This document shows, one piece after another, positions 42,686 through 52,526 of a stretch of DNA of 64,000 bases (positions within the stretch are counted from its first letter, which is position 1; the number at the start of each line of letters is the position of its first letter). The translations under genes were made by a program, and so were the position numbers. The stretch is from Fluviispira multicolorata. GTDB lineage: Bacteria > Bdellovibrionota_B > Oligoflexia > Silvanigrellales > Silvanigrellaceae. The stretch lies in the NCBI RefSeq assembly GCF_009208585.1, contig NZ_WFLN01000009.1, positions 124,001 through 188,000 on the forward strand, written 5' to 3'. Under the pieces are notes generated by a model that did no database searches, was not told where the DNA came from, and saw only the letters and a list, made by a program, of their open reading frames with translations.

Positions 42686-43309
42686 ATGAGTGATTTAAAT
42701 ATTTATTTAGTATTTACTTGGACTGTTTTGCTTTTGGCTTACTCACCGGGGCCAAATGTAGTGCTCATGATTAACAATGGTTTAAAGTATAAATTAAATA
42801 ATGCTCTTTTTGCTGTGCCTGGTACTGCATTAGCTCTTTTGTTTTTTGCAGCTATCACTGTTTTTTGTGTGGGAGGTATACTCACAATTTCTCCAAATTT
42901 TTTCCTTGTACTTAAAATCATTGGAGCTTTGTATTTATTTTATTTGGGAATAAAATCTTTTATGAGTAAAGGGAAAGTTAATTTTGCAGTAGGTGCGGCA
43001 GTCGTTGAAAAATCTAAAAAATCTCTTTTTAGTGAGGCCTTTTTATGTTGCATTACAAATCCTAAAGTCTTATTTATTTATGTCGCGCTTATCCCTCAAT
43101 TCATTACGCACAATGACAGTGCTTTTTTACAATTGATTAATCTATGTATTATTCAAATAATAGTCACTTGTGTTTCAATGCTTACTTATTTACTTGTAGC
43201 AAGAAAAGCTTCTGGATTTTTAGAAAATAAAGCTCGCTATATTTCTATTTTTTCAGGACTTGTTATGTGTTTTTTTGGCGTAACTCTTCTTATCTCAAAG
43301 ATTGGTTGA
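42686..43309 (+). CDS. LysE/RhtB-family amino-acid exporter
   Basis: A 207-residue membrane protein with about six helices. The family signature lies at the N terminus: WTVLLLAYSPGPNVVLMINNGLKYKL, then GALYLFYLGIKSF. LysE/RhtB proteins export amino acids such as homoserine, threonine, cysteine or lysine. It is last in the cluster, 11 bases after the AlaX-like gene with AGGAA before the ATG. Export of the pathway product is the likely role (inference). Confidence 0.88.
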   Translation: MSDLNIYLVFTWTVLLLAYSPGPNVVLMINNGLKYKLNNALFAVPGTALALLFFAAITVFCVGGILTISPNFFLVLKIIGALYLFYLGIKSFMSKGKVNFAVGAAVVEKSKKSLFSEAFLCCITNPKVLFIYVALIPQFITHNDSAFLQLINLCIIQIIVTCVSMLTYLLVARKASGFLENKARYISIFSGLVMCFFGVTLLISKIG

Positions 43310-43446
43310 AATTTATTTGAGCAGGTAAGCCGACCCCTGCGTCTTTACTATTGATAAAATTCTATACCTAATATTGATTGAACATATAGATCTGCTCTGC
43401 TATGAAACTTTTGTAATTGATCTCTTTTTTCTTAGAAAGCGCTGAA

Positions 43447-45636
43447 ATGACTGAAGTTTCATTAAAAACAAGAATATGTAATAATATTAAAGATTTAACT
43501 CAAAAAAGATTTTATTTTGTGCTTTTCTTAACTAGCACATTTGCTCTCTACAGTAATTTTCTGTTAATTCGTCTGTTTACAGAAAGGTTTCTTGGTTTTA
43601 ATCTCATATCCACTACAAAACTAAAAGTACATGCAATTGCTTCAGGAATGTTGTCTGACTTTTGGATGGCGGGAGTGCTTTCTTTTGTCTTTGTCCTAAT
43701 TGCATATACAGTTAATCATTTTATATTTTTAAAGTTTGTTAAGAATTTAAAATCTCAAAATAAAGCAAAATTATTTTTTATTTGTTTGTTTATAGTTTTT
43801 TTTGTATTTTCTCTCCATATTCCGTATGTAAATTTTTATGCAGGACTCATAACTCCTTTTCATTTAAAGTATTTACTTGATTTTTCATTTGTCCAATCTA
43901 GTTTTTCTTCATTATTTGATTTTAGAGTGGCGGTTTCATTTTTGTTTCCTACTCTTATTGCATTGGTCTTATTTAAGTATTTTTTAAGTTTTAATAGTAA
44001 GAAATTTATTTATAAATTTTCTTTATTTGTGATTATACTCACTCCAATTTCGCAAGTTGTAAAGGTTCATCTAAACACTCGAAAATTTACTTGGACTCCA
44101 ATACCATTAAGGGTGAATTTTGTAGAAAATTTAATATTGGTTTATACTTTTAGCAAAGCTCATTTTCAATCTGAGCCAACAGAAAAAGATTTTAATAATT
44201 TATTGAATTATCAAGTAAATAATACCAATTTTTCGTTACAAAATTTTGAACATGCAAAAAATAATGCGGCTCATTATAAAATAGATTTAAAAGATTGGGA
44301 AAAGCTTCTTCAAAAATATCCATTAAAACCAGATATTTCGATTGGGAAGGATTTGTCTTTAGAGGTTCAATCTCGAATTAAAAATAAGCGTCCTCTTTTA
44401 ATGTGGTTTGTCATTATTGAGAGCTTTAAACCAGAAGATGGAAAATTCCATTATCCAAAGAGTAAAATTTCTTTTCAACCTCATTTTGATTCTTTATCAG
44501 AAAGTGGAATCGCATTTACAAATGCTTGGACGGTTGGCAGTGTCACGAGAGCTGGTCAAGAAGCTGTGTTGTGTGGATTATGGACAAGTCAATACACAGC
44601 AGCCATGAAGGAATTGCCAAATTTAAACCCTGAATGTATTTTAGAACTTGCTAAGAGAAAATTTGGCAATGATTCATTTACAGCATTTTGGCATGCAGGT
44701 AGGCTTGAATTTGATGGTCAAGAAATGTTCTGGAAACGTCATGGTGCAGATGTTTTAGTGGGAATAAATGATTATAATAAGAATCTTCCAAAAACTTGGT
44801 GGGGCTTTTCAGATAAAGAATTGTTTAAAAAAATAGGCTCTGAATTAGATTCTATTTCGAATAAACATTCCATTCAAGTGCATTCGATTATGACATTAAC
44901 AAATCATTCTGATTGGAAAATCCCGTCCGATGCTTCTGCAAAAATAAATGATTTTTATAAAAAATATGCTCTTGATCCTTCTCAGTTAACCTCTGCTTAT
45001 ACGGACGAAGCAATAAATGATTTTGTAATGATGTTAAAAGGAAAAGAATTTCCTAACTCAAATAAAGAATCTTATTGGGATAATTCAATCATATTTTTTG
45101 TAAATGACCATGGGCATCTAACACCTTCGTATGTCTATCCTGAAGAGGTTACTTTTGGAAGTACTGCAAATGCAGATATAATCTCTTCTATAAAAGCTTC
45201 GCAAGCAAATTTATTATTACAAGGCGGTATTGTAGAAAAGGTTCTCAAAAAAGCATCTAAAAGTAATGAGGTAAAAGGTATAAAAATATCACATTTAGCA
45301 AGTCAAGCAGATATTTTTCCAACAGCACTTGATTTGCTTGGTTTTCAAAATAAGTATTCAATTTCAGATTCATTATTTACCCAAAAAAGAAGATGGCCTG
45401 TAGTAGTTGATATCGGTGATTATATTTTTGTTCCTTCGCCAAATAAAAAAGGTGAAGGAGTCGTTTGGACACGAAGAGAGGCACTTTCTTCTCAAGCAAA
45501 AAATAAAGATGAATATTTTAATATTGCTCAATCATTATATAAAGCTTCTCAATATCTGCTCTTTAATGGTGGCACATTGAGGCTTTCAGAAAAAGAATTA
45601 AATGATATTGAAAATCTTGAAAATGCTTTTCTTTAA
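43447..45636 (+). CDS. LtaS-like membrane sulfatase/phosphoethanolamine-phosphoglycerol transferase
   Basis: A 729-residue protein from the ATG at 43447. Five membrane helices fill about residues 15-220; a large extracytoplasmic alkaline-phosphatase-fold domain follows. Motifs: VIIESFKPED (metal ligand Glu), TNAWTVGSVTRAGQEAVLCGLW (nucleophile Thr or Ser region), FWHAGRLEFDG and VNDHGHLTP (metal-binding Asp-His). Such enzymes transfer phosphoglycerol or phosphoethanolamine to cell-surface glycans or lipids. Substrate not deducible. A hairpin terminator follows. Confidence 0.82.
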   Translation: MTEVSLKTRICNNIKDLTQKRFYFVLFLTSTFALYSNFLLIRLFTERFLGFNLISTTKLKVHAIASGMLSDFWMAGVLSFVFVLIAYTVNHFIFLKFVKNLKSQNKAKLFFICLFIVFFVFSLHIPYVNFYAGLITPFHLKYLLDFSFVQSSFSSLFDFRVAVSFLFPTLIALVLFKYFLSFNSKKFIYKFSLFVIILTPISQVVKVHLNTRKFTWTPIPLRVNFVENLILVYTFSKAHFQSEPTEKDFNNLLNYQVNNTNFSLQNFEHAKNNAAHYKIDLKDWEKLLQKYPLKPDISIGKDLSLEVQSRIKNKRPLLMWFVIIESFKPEDGKFHYPKSKISFQPHFDSLSESGIAFTNAWTVGSVTRAGQEAVLCGLWTSQYTAAMKELPNLNPECILELAKRKFGNDSFTAFWHAGRLEFDGQEMFWKRHGADVLVGINDYNKNLPKTWWGFSDKELFKKIGSELDSISNKHSIQVHSIMTLTNHSDWKIPSDASAKINDFYKKYALDPSQLTSAYTDEAINDFVMMLKGKEFPNSNKESYWDNSIIFFVNDHGHLTPSYVYPEEVTFGSTANADIISSIKASQANLLLQGGIVEKVLKKASKSNEVKGIKISHLASQADIFPTALDLLGFQNKYSISDSLFTQKRRWPVVVDIGDYIFVPSPNKKGEGVVWTRREALSSQAKNKDEYFNIAQSLYKASQYLLFNGGTLRLSEKELNDIENLENAFL

Positions 45637-45672
45637 TTTTCAGTTAGTTTAAATTATTTTTTAAATAAAAAC

Positions 45673-45703
45673 TACGCTATAAATTATTTTTATTTATAGC
45701 GTA
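45673..45703. terminator. Hairpin after the sulfatase gene
   Basis: Twelve-base arms TACGCTATAAAT (45673-45684) and ATTTATAGCGTA (45692-45703) with a 7-base loop, then A4T5-type sequence. Probable terminator of the upstream gene. Confidence 0.65.
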
Positions 45704-45719
45704 AAAATTTTTATACCTC

Positions 45720-45797
45720 AAAATATTCACTGTTTAATAATCAAAAATGTATGTCGTACAATTTTTCAAAACTTCAACAGATGTAAAATATTCACTG
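45720..45797. repeat. 13-bp direct repeat upstream of sdhC
   Basis: AAAATATTCACTG occurs at 45720-45732 and again at 45785-45797, six helical turns apart, about 260-340 bases before sdhC. No gene lies between 45637 and 46057. These may be paired regulator sites; the remainder of the spacer shows nothing clear. Confidence 0.4.
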
Positions 45798-46057
45798 CAA
45801 AACTTGATACAATAATAAGAACTACATATTAGATAATGAGTCTCAATTTTGTGTATTGAATTTTAGATATGACTTGATAGTACCGATGATAAAAATTGAT
45901 TTACATTATCTTTCAGGCAAATTGTGATCCGCATGCTAAATTTGCAATTTGTCTAATGAGAATATTATCTTTATACGTTTGACAGGTTGAGTAAGAATGC
46001 TCAATTGTGCTTTGAGAGGTTTTGTTTTTTCAGATCATTTATTAGGAGAATTGCTCT

Positions 46058-46723
46058 ATGTCAGCAAATTCTAGTTTTCTAACGAGTACCATTGGGAAAA
46101 AATACCTAATGGCTTTAACAGCTATTGTCTGGTCGTTATTTGTTATGGTTCATATGATTGGTAATATGCTTATTGTTGTTGGTGCAGAAGCATATAATAA
46201 TTATAGTCATGCTCTTACTTCAAATCCAATGATCTATTTAATAGAAGCGTTTTTAGTCGCTGTATTATTATTTCACGCCGTTACGGGATTAACTTTAGTG
46301 GTAAGAAATTCTCGAACAAAACCAAAATTTTACTCTGTCACTCCCATGCGTGAAAAATCTGCTTCAATTGCCTCAAGAACAATGATTTATACGGGAACAG
46401 CAACACTTGCATTTGTTATCTGGCACCTTATTACATTTAAATTTGGGCCAACATATTTTGTTACTTATAATGGCGTTGAAATGAGAGATATTTATAAATT
46501 AGTTATCGAAAAATTTCATGAACCACTTTATGTTGCTGGATATGCAGTTGTTATGATTTTAATTGGATTTCATTTATTCCATGGTGTGCAATCAATTTTT
46601 CAAACTCTCGGAATAAGTCATCCTCGCTACAATAAGTTTTTTAAATTCTTTGGCTATACCTATGCAGTTGTTGTTGCTGCTGGTTTTATTTCTCAACCAC
46701 TTTTTGTCTTTTTTGCGAGGTAA
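46058..46723 (+). CDS. sdhC: Succinate dehydrogenase cytochrome b subunit
   Basis: A 221-residue, five-helix cytochrome b558 type subunit, as in di-haem (type B) succinate dehydrogenases and fumarate reductases of Bacteroidetes, delta-group and Gram-positive bacteria. Haem-ligand histidines are visible in the helices (MVHMIGN, LLFHAVTG, VIWHLITF, GFHLFHGVQS). AGGAGAA precedes the ATG. With no SdhD, the membrane anchor is a single protein. It passes electrons between the iron-sulfur subunit and quinone. It begins the sdhCAB operon. Confidence 0.94.
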   Translation: MSANSSFLTSTIGKKYLMALTAIVWSLFVMVHMIGNMLIVVGAEAYNNYSHALTSNPMIYLIEAFLVAVLLFHAVTGLTLVVRNSRTKPKFYSVTPMREKSASIASRTMIYTGTATLAFVIWHLITFKFGPTYFVTYNGVEMRDIYKLVIEKFHEPLYVAGYAVVMILIGFHLFHGVQSIFQTLGISHPRYNKFFKFFGYTYAVVVAAGFISQPLFVFFAR

Positions 46724-46729
46724 TATTAT

Positions 46730-48649
46730 ATGGCAATCCACCTCGATTCCAAATCTCCAACAGGTCCAATTGAAGATAGATGGACGAATCACCGTTTTTC
46801 TTCAAAGCTTGTAAATCCTGCAAACCGAAGAAAACATTCTATTATTATTGTAGGAACAGGTTTGGGAGGAGCTTCTGCTGCAGCCTCTTTGGGTGAAATG
46901 GGTTATCATGTTAAAAGTTTTTTTATTCATGACTCTCCAAGACGTGCCCACTCCATTGCAGCTCAAGGCGGAATAAATGCTGCCAAAAACTACAAAAATG
47001 ATGGAGATTCCATTTATCGTTTGTTCTATGAGACCATAAAAGGTGGAGATTATCGTGCAAGAGAATCAAATGTATACCGTCTTGCTGAAACTTCTGTTCG
47101 AATAATTGACCACTGTGTTGCGTTAGGAGTTCCTTTTGCACGTGAATATGGTGGTCTTTTAGATACAAGATCTTTTGGAGGGACACAGGTTTCTCGTACT
47201 TTTTATGCACGTGGACAGACTGGTCAGCAGCTTTTAATTGGCGCTTACCAAGCTATGATGCGTCAGGTCTCTGATGGCAATGTAGACATGTACCCAAGAC
47301 GTGAGATGGTAGAACTTGTTATTATTGATGGACATGCTCGTGGAATTGTCGTGCGTAACCTTGCAACAGGTGAGCTTGAAACACATCACGCAGATGCAGT
47401 TGTTTTAGCGACAGGTGGTTACGGAAATGTCTTTTATCTCTCAACAAATGCGAAAGCTTCTAATGCCTCTGCTATTTGGAGAGCTCACAAAAAGGGAGCT
47501 TTAATTGCAAACCCTTGTTACACTCAAATTCACCCAACATGTATTCCTGTGTCAGGAGATCATCAATCAAAATTGACACTTATGTCTGAATCATTGAGAA
47601 ATGATGGTCGTTGTTGGACTCCAAAAAATTTAGGAGACACTCGTCCTCCTTCGCAAATTCCTGAAAATGAAAGAGATTATTACTTAGAACGCCGTTATCC
47701 AAGCTTTGGAAATTTGGTTCCACGTGACGTTGCTTCGCGTGCAGCAAAGCTTGAATGTGACAATGGTCATGGCGTCGGTCCTTCTAAACTTGCTGTTTAC
47801 TTAGACTTTGCAGATTCAATTAAGCGTTTGGGCGAAGATAAAATACGTGAAAAATATGGAAATCTCTTTCAAATGTATGAAAAAATTGCGGGAGAAAATC
47901 CTTACAAAACACCGATGCGTATTTATCCTGCAGTGCATTATACGATGGGTGGGCTTTGGGTCGATTACAATCTTCAATCAACCATTCCAGGATTACATGT
48001 TCTTGGCGAAGCAAACTTTTCGGACCATGGTGCAAATCGTCTTGGAGCTTCGGCCCTTATGCAAGGTCTTGCAGATGGTTATTTTGTTATCCCAACTACG
48101 TTAACAAATTATATTGGTGGTACAACCCTTTCTAAGGTAACAACAGATCACCCTGCTTTTAAAGAAGCTCTTGCAAGTGCAAAAGCAAGAACATCTAAGT
48201 TACTTGGAATTAAAGGTAACAAAACAGTCGATCAATTTCATAAGCAACTCGGACATATTATGTGGGATCACTGCGGTATGGGGCGTAATAAAGAAGGTCT
48301 GCAAAAAGCACTTAAAGAAATTCCAAAAATTCGTGAAGAGTTTTGGCAGAATGTTGCGATAACAGGTCATGGTGAAGGATTAAATCAAGAGCTTGAAAAA
48401 GCTGGAAGAGTTGCCGACTTTATTGAATTGGGTGAAACAATGTGTCTCGATGCTCTGACCAGAGAAGAGTCTTGTGGTGGACATTTTAGGGAAGAACATC
48501 AAACTCCTGATAATGAAGCTAAACGTGATGATAAGAATTTTGCCCATGTTGCTGCTTGGGAATACAAAGGGGATGGCAAAAAACCTGAGCGTCATGTTGA
48601 GAAATTGGAATTTGAATATTGTCACCCAACTCAACGTAGTTATAAGTAA
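46730..48649 (+). CDS. sdhA: Succinate dehydrogenase flavoprotein subunit
   Basis: A 639-residue flavoprotein. FAD motif [21 protein letters not shown], covalent-FAD His region [23 protein letters not shown], catalytic stretch [21 protein letters not shown], substrate-site [48 protein letters not shown] and C-terminal [23 protein letters not shown]. The length and the last motif match the type B SdhA/FrdA group. It oxidises succinate to fumarate. Six bases after sdhC. Confidence 0.96.
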   Translation: MAIHLDSKSPTGPIEDRWTNHRFSSKLVNPANRRKHSIIIVGTGLGGASAAASLGEMGYHVKSFFIHDSPRRAHSIAAQGGINAAKNYKNDGDSIYRLFYETIKGGDYRARESNVYRLAETSVRIIDHCVALGVPFAREYGGLLDTRSFGGTQVSRTFYARGQTGQQLLIGAYQAMMRQVSDGNVDMYPRREMVELVIIDGHARGIVVRNLATGELETHHADAVVLATGGYGNVFYLSTNAKASNASAIWRAHKKGALIANPCYTQIHPTCIPVSGDHQSKLTLMSESLRNDGRCWTPKNLGDTRPPSQIPENERDYYLERRYPSFGNLVPRDVASRAAKLECDNGHGVGPSKLAVYLDFADSIKRLGEDKIREKYGNLFQMYEKIAGENPYKTPMRIYPAVHYTMGGLWVDYNLQSTIPGLHVLGEANFSDHGANRLGASALMQGLADGYFVIPTTLTNYIGGTTLSKVTTDHPAFKEALASAKARTSKLLGIKGNKTVDQFHKQLGHIMWDHCGMGRNKEGLQKALKEIPKIREEFWQNVAITGHGEGLNQELEKAGRVADFIELGETMCLDALTREESCGGHFREEHQTPDNEAKRDDKNFAHVAAWEYKGDGKKPERHVEKLEFEYCHPTQRSYK

Positions 48650-48669
48650 AACAAGAAGGACAAATTCTT

Positions 48670-49488
48670 ATGAAAAGTAAAAGCTCAAATACACATATGA
48701 CATTACATCTCAAGGTATGGAGACAAAAAGGGCCACATGCAGAAGGTAAACTTTGCGATTATGAACTTGAAGGTGTTAATCCAGATATGTCATTTCTTGA
48801 AATGCTTGATATCCTTAACCAAAAACTTATCTTAAAAGGTGAAGAGCCTGTCGCATTTGAGCATGACTGTCGTGAAGGTATTTGTGGATCTTGCTCAATG
48901 GTTATTGATGGTAACCCACATGGACCTCAGAAATCGACAACAGCATGTCAGTTGCATATGCGCCATTATCGTGATGGACAAACAATCGTTATCGAACCAT
49001 TTAGAGCAAAAGCATTTCCTGTTATGAAGGACTTGGTTGTTGACCGCTCTGCATTCGATAGAGTTATTCAATCAGGTGGCTATATTTCGGTAAATACCGG
49101 AAGCTCTCCAGATGGAAACGCACTGCCAATAGCTAAAGAAAAAGCTGATTTGGCTTTTGATGCTGCTACTTGCATTGGCTGTGGAGCTTGTGTAGCTGCA
49201 TGTCGTAATGGAGCGGCAATGCTTTTTGTATCTGCAAAAGTCTCTCAACTTGCATTGCTTCCTCAAGGCCAAGCTGAGCGTTCTGAACGCGTTGCTAAAA
49301 TGGTTTATCAAATGGATGCTGAGGATTTTGGTGCTTGCACGAATATGGGAAGCTGTGCGGGAGCATGTCCAAAAGACATCAGTCTTGAAAATATTGCTCG
49401 TTTAAATCGTGAATTTATGCGCTCTATGGTATCTGGTCGTAAAAGTTATCCCCGTGGAGACGGGGCAAATGAAGGTTCTCCCGCATAA
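48670..49488 (+). CDS. sdhB: Succinate dehydrogenase iron-sulfur subunit
   Basis: A 272-residue protein with the [2Fe-2S] ligand motif [11 protein letters not shown] and two ferredoxin-type clusters, [11 protein letters not shown] and [15 protein letters not shown], which hold the 4Fe and 3Fe centres. AAGAAGGAC precedes the ATG at 48670. It links flavin and haem. The spacing of the last Cys motif with MGSCAGACP is typical of the type B group. A terminator hairpin follows the gene. Confidence 0.96.
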   Translation: MKSKSSNTHMTLHLKVWRQKGPHAEGKLCDYELEGVNPDMSFLEMLDILNQKLILKGEEPVAFEHDCREGICGSCSMVIDGNPHGPQKSTTACQLHMRHYRDGQTIVIEPFRAKAFPVMKDLVVDRSAFDRVIQSGGYISVNTGSSPDGNALPIAKEKADLAFDAATCIGCGACVAACRNGAAMLFVSAKVSQLALLPQGQAERSERVAKMVYQMDAEDFGACTNMGSCAGACPKDISLENIARLNREFMRSMVSGRKSYPRGDGANEGSPA

Positions 49489-49514
49489 TTTTATTTTTAA
49501 AAATAAAATTATTA

Positions 49515-49548
49515 AAAGAGCAAAATTAAAATTTATTTTGCTCTTTTA
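49515..49548 (+). terminator. Terminator of sdhCAB
   Basis: Thirteen-base arms AAAAGAGCAAAAT (49515-49527) and ATTTTGCTCTTTT (49536-49548) with an 8-base loop, the T residues of the right arm giving the U-tract. Confidence 0.75.
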
Positions 49549-49680
49549 TTTATGTTAAAAATTTGAAAAATTTTAATTAGGAAAAAAATGCATCCTTACA
49601 AATCGTAATAATTAATCCTATCATAATGATTGCCTCCAAATGACAAAGATATTTAATATTTTTTGTTAAGGAATATTATT

Positions 49681-51105
49681 ATGTTACCAAATTTTGACAC
49701 TAAAATAAATTTTGCACTTTTTCTATTTCTTTGTCTGTTCCCTATTCATTTGCATGCGTTAAGTGATACAAATTATGCTAACGTAACGCCTCCTCCTGTT
49801 ACAAATGAACATACAATTAGTGAAAAAGCTGAGATGGAAAATAAAAAATATCAATCTCTTGAAGCTTTTTCAAAGGCACTTAATTTATTGGAGGCAAATT
49901 ACGTTGATTCTAAGGAAGTCAGTCCTGATATATTAATTGAAAAAGCGTTAAAAGGGATGACTTCAGATCTTGATCCGCATACAACTTATTTAACTCAAAA
50001 ACAATATTCAGATTTTTCAACAGATACGAGCGGAAAATTTGGTGGCATTGGTGTTGTGGTAAATCCAGCTGGAGGAAAGCTTGAGGTCATTGAAGTAATC
50101 GATAATTCTCCAGCAGAAAAAGCGGGAATTAAAGCCGGAGATTTTATTTATTCGGTAAATAATACTGTTGTAAATAGTAAAACCATAGAAGAAGCTCTTT
50201 CTAAAATGCGTGGATCTGTGGGTACAGAGCTAACTTTAGAATATTTTACTCCAGAGAAAGCAGGAAAGAATATTATAAAACGTGTTACTTTAGAGAGGGA
50301 GATTATTCGAAGTAACAGCGTTACTATGCATCAATTAAGTACTGGGTATGTCTATACAAAACTATCAATTTTTCAAGAAGATGCCTCTGAACAATTAGCA
50401 AAAAATATTAAAGAATTTGAAGCAAAAAACAGTGGAAAAGTTAAGGGGCTTATTTTAGATTTAAGAAATAATCCTGGTGGTTTATTAGATCAAGCAGTGC
50501 GTGTGACAAATTTATTTATAGATTCAGGTATTATTGTCTCAACAATTGGGAGAGATCAGAATAAACCTGAAGATGTTGAGTACGCTGTAAAAAGAAATTC
50601 ATTATCCTATTTTCCAATGATAGTTCTTGTTAATGAAGGGACTGCCAGTGCCAGTGAAATTGTAGCGGGCGCGTTGCAGGATAGGGAGAGAGCCATAATC
50701 ATGGGTACACAAACTTTTGGTAAAGGAAGTGTGCAAAATATTGTTCCATTACCTAATGGTGGAGCTCTTAAAATGACAATTGCACGCTATTATACACCGA
50801 AAGGTCGTAGCATTCAGGCAAGAGGAATCATTCCTGATATTCCTCTTATTTCCCAATCAATCCTTGGTAGAGTTCAACAAGTTCAAAATGAAGGCCTTAA
50901 TGGAAGGGCACGTAGAGAGGCGGATTTAGAAAAACATATTGAAGCAAAAGATCAAAACACATTAGCTCTTCAAAATAAAAAGGAAGAAAAGGAAACTGAT
51001 AGTTGGCCTTCTTCATTAAAAGATGATTATCAAGTTAAAAGTGCTTATATGTATTTAAAGAGTATGGGGAAATTTACATTCTTAATGGATAATGCAAATA
51101 AGTAA
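49681..51105 (+). CDS. ctpA: C-terminal processing protease, S41 family
   Basis: A 474-residue exported protease (ATG at 49681 with AAGGAA; an upstream TTG is unlikely). Signal peptide about residues 1-26. N-terminal helical region, PDZ domain (GKFGGIGVVVNPAGGKLEVIEV... ADFIYSVNNT) and protease core with VLVNEGTASASEIVAGALQD (nucleophile Ser) and TFGKGSVQNIVPL (catalytic Lys). Conserved DPHTTYLTQ and LDLRNNPGGLLDQAV are present. It trims C termini of periplasmic proteins. The last ~70 residues are helical and variable. Confidence 0.94.
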   Translation: MLPNFDTKINFALFLFLCLFPIHLHALSDTNYANVTPPPVTNEHTISEKAEMENKKYQSLEAFSKALNLLEANYVDSKEVSPDILIEKALKGMTSDLDPHTTYLTQKQYSDFSTDTSGKFGGIGVVVNPAGGKLEVIEVIDNSPAEKAGIKAGDFIYSVNNTVVNSKTIEEALSKMRGSVGTELTLEYFTPEKAGKNIIKRVTLEREIIRSNSVTMHQLSTGYVYTKLSIFQEDASEQLAKNIKEFEAKNSGKVKGLILDLRNNPGGLLDQAVRVTNLFIDSGIIVSTIGRDQNKPEDVEYAVKRNSLSYFPMIVLVNEGTASASEIVAGALQDRERAIIMGTQTFGKGSVQNIVPLPNGGALKMTIARYYTPKGRSIQARGIIPDIPLISQSILGRVQQVQNEGLNGRARREADLEKHIEAKDQNTLALQNKKEEKETDSWPSSLKDDYQVKSAYMYLKSMGKFTFLMDNANK

Positions 51106-51107
51106 AT

Positions 51108-52331
51108 TTATTTTTCAATAAAATCCATATCTTTATTATAAGTGTCTTTGATAAATATGATTGGAATGATGCCAAGAAAGAAAAAGAAAATTGCGCAAAG
51201 TGCGACACCTGACCCCATTTTATAAAAAAATGTTGCAATAAAAGGGACAAATATATTGCTAAAAATAAGTGACCCACGTGAAATATTTGAGATAATTGAT
51301 GTTGCTGTGTTTCTTTGATTTGTACCAAAAACTTCAGCACAAAAGAGAATATAAATTCCTAAATATCCATTTGAAAATCCACATACAAATAAAATTAAAT
51401 AAAACAATTCTAGATGAATAAAATTTGGCAAAGATAAACATGTTAAGGAGCATAACATAAGTGAAAGAGCAATTAGCACAGATTTTTTTCTACTCTTTAA
51501 TATTTTACTCATGAATGGAAAAAAAATTGCTCCAAATAAACTGCCAATAAAAAAAATTGCCAATGAAACAGATTGATTTGGAGTAAATGGGAAGAAAGAT
51601 TTTTTAGAAATCTCAGGAGAAAAGTTTACGCAGAATGCGACAAACCAAAAGGGAAAAATACCTAAAGTAAGGCAGACTAATTTCATAAAACTGTCTTTTC
51701 TTAATAATATTAATTTTAAACTTCCTCTTGGAATATGAGTATTTTGTTTTAAAGTTAAATATATTGTTGAGTCAACAAATGCAAATCTAAGGCATAAAAG
51801 AATAAGCCCGCAGCTTCCACCAATTAAAAGAACAGTTTTCCAATGCAATTGGCTTCCAATAAATGTGGCAAGCACACCCCCTAAAATACCAAAGGAAAAT
51901 AAAATTCCTGAAGCTATTCCACGTTTCTCTTTTGAAAAAATTTCACTTAACAGTGTGATTGAAGCTGCAAGTTCAGCTGCGAGACCAACGCCTGCGAGAA
52001 AGCGCATGACTCCGAAGGCTGGTACAGTTGTGACAAAAATATTTGCAATATTTGCAATTGAATACAATAATATCCCAAATCGGACTGCAGATATCCTCCC
52101 AAATTTATCGCCCCAAATACCGAAAATCAGTCCGCCGATTACGCAACCCAAAGCTTGCAAATTAAACATTAATAAACTGGTAGAGAGTATATTTTTTTCT
52201 TCTACTCCAATATCTAAAAGTGCTGAATGTCTAATGACTGCAAATAAAGTGAGATCAAAATAATCTATTAAGTAACCAAAACTTAAAATTAAGAATGTTT
52301 TATTTAAATAAGAAGGATTTTGGTCGTTCAA
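51108..52331 (-). CDS. MFS transporter
   Basis: A 407-residue, 12-helix transporter with a TTG start (AAGGAG five bases before it). The loop 2-3 motif reads GIWGDKFGRISAVRFG (MFS motif A), and MRFLAGVGLAAELAASITLLSE matches the sugar/metabolite-proton symporter subgroup (AAHS/proline-betaine type). Substrate not deducible. It converges on ctpA with 2 bases between stops and is divergent from the DAO gene. Confidence 0.85.
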   Translation of the reverse strand: MNDQNPSYLNKTFLILSFGYLIDYFDLTLFAVIRHSALLDIGVEEKNILSTSLLMFNLQALGCVIGGLIFGIWGDKFGRISAVRFGILLYSIANIANIFVTTVPAFGVMRFLAGVGLAAELAASITLLSEIFSKEKRGIASGILFSFGILGGVLATFIGSQLHWKTVLLIGGSCGLILLCLRFAFVDSTIYLTLKQNTHIPRGSLKLILLRKDSFMKLVCLTLGIFPFWFVAFCVNFSPEISKKSFFPFTPNQSVSLAIFFIGSLFGAIFFPFMSKILKSRKKSVLIALSLMLCSLTCLSLPNFIHLELFYLILFVCGFSNGYLGIYILFCAEVFGTNQRNTATSIISNISRGSLIFSNIFVPFIATFFYKMGSGVALCAIFFFFLGIIPIIFIKDTYNKDMDFIEK

Positions 52332-52453
52332 GAAAACTCCTTTGCTAAAATTTCTTTCTTATATGATAATTCAGCTTGATATACATTAACATCCGTATTA
52401 GCTTTTTTTAGGGAGTTTCTGATGTTTTAAATTGTACTCCTTTCTAAAAAGCC

Positions 52454-52484
52454 GAGCAGTGTAACTGTTCTGCTTTATTTTTTT
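52454..52484 (+). terminator. Terminator-like hairpin in a divergent leader
   Basis: Arms GAGCAGT (52454-52460) and ACTGTTC (52464-52470, one G-T pair) with a 3-base loop, followed by a T-run at 52478-52484. It lies before the plus-strand flavoprotein gene where no upstream plus-strand gene ends nearby. Confidence 0.4.
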
Positions 52485-52526
52485 ATATATAAAAAAAATA
52501 ATAGCAAATTTTTAGCGGGATTTATT

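Noticed and set aside
46923..47210. Minus-strand frame opposite sdhA, and similar frames opposite sdhB and pccB
   Set aside because: Antisense to highly conserved enzyme genes with no translation signal.
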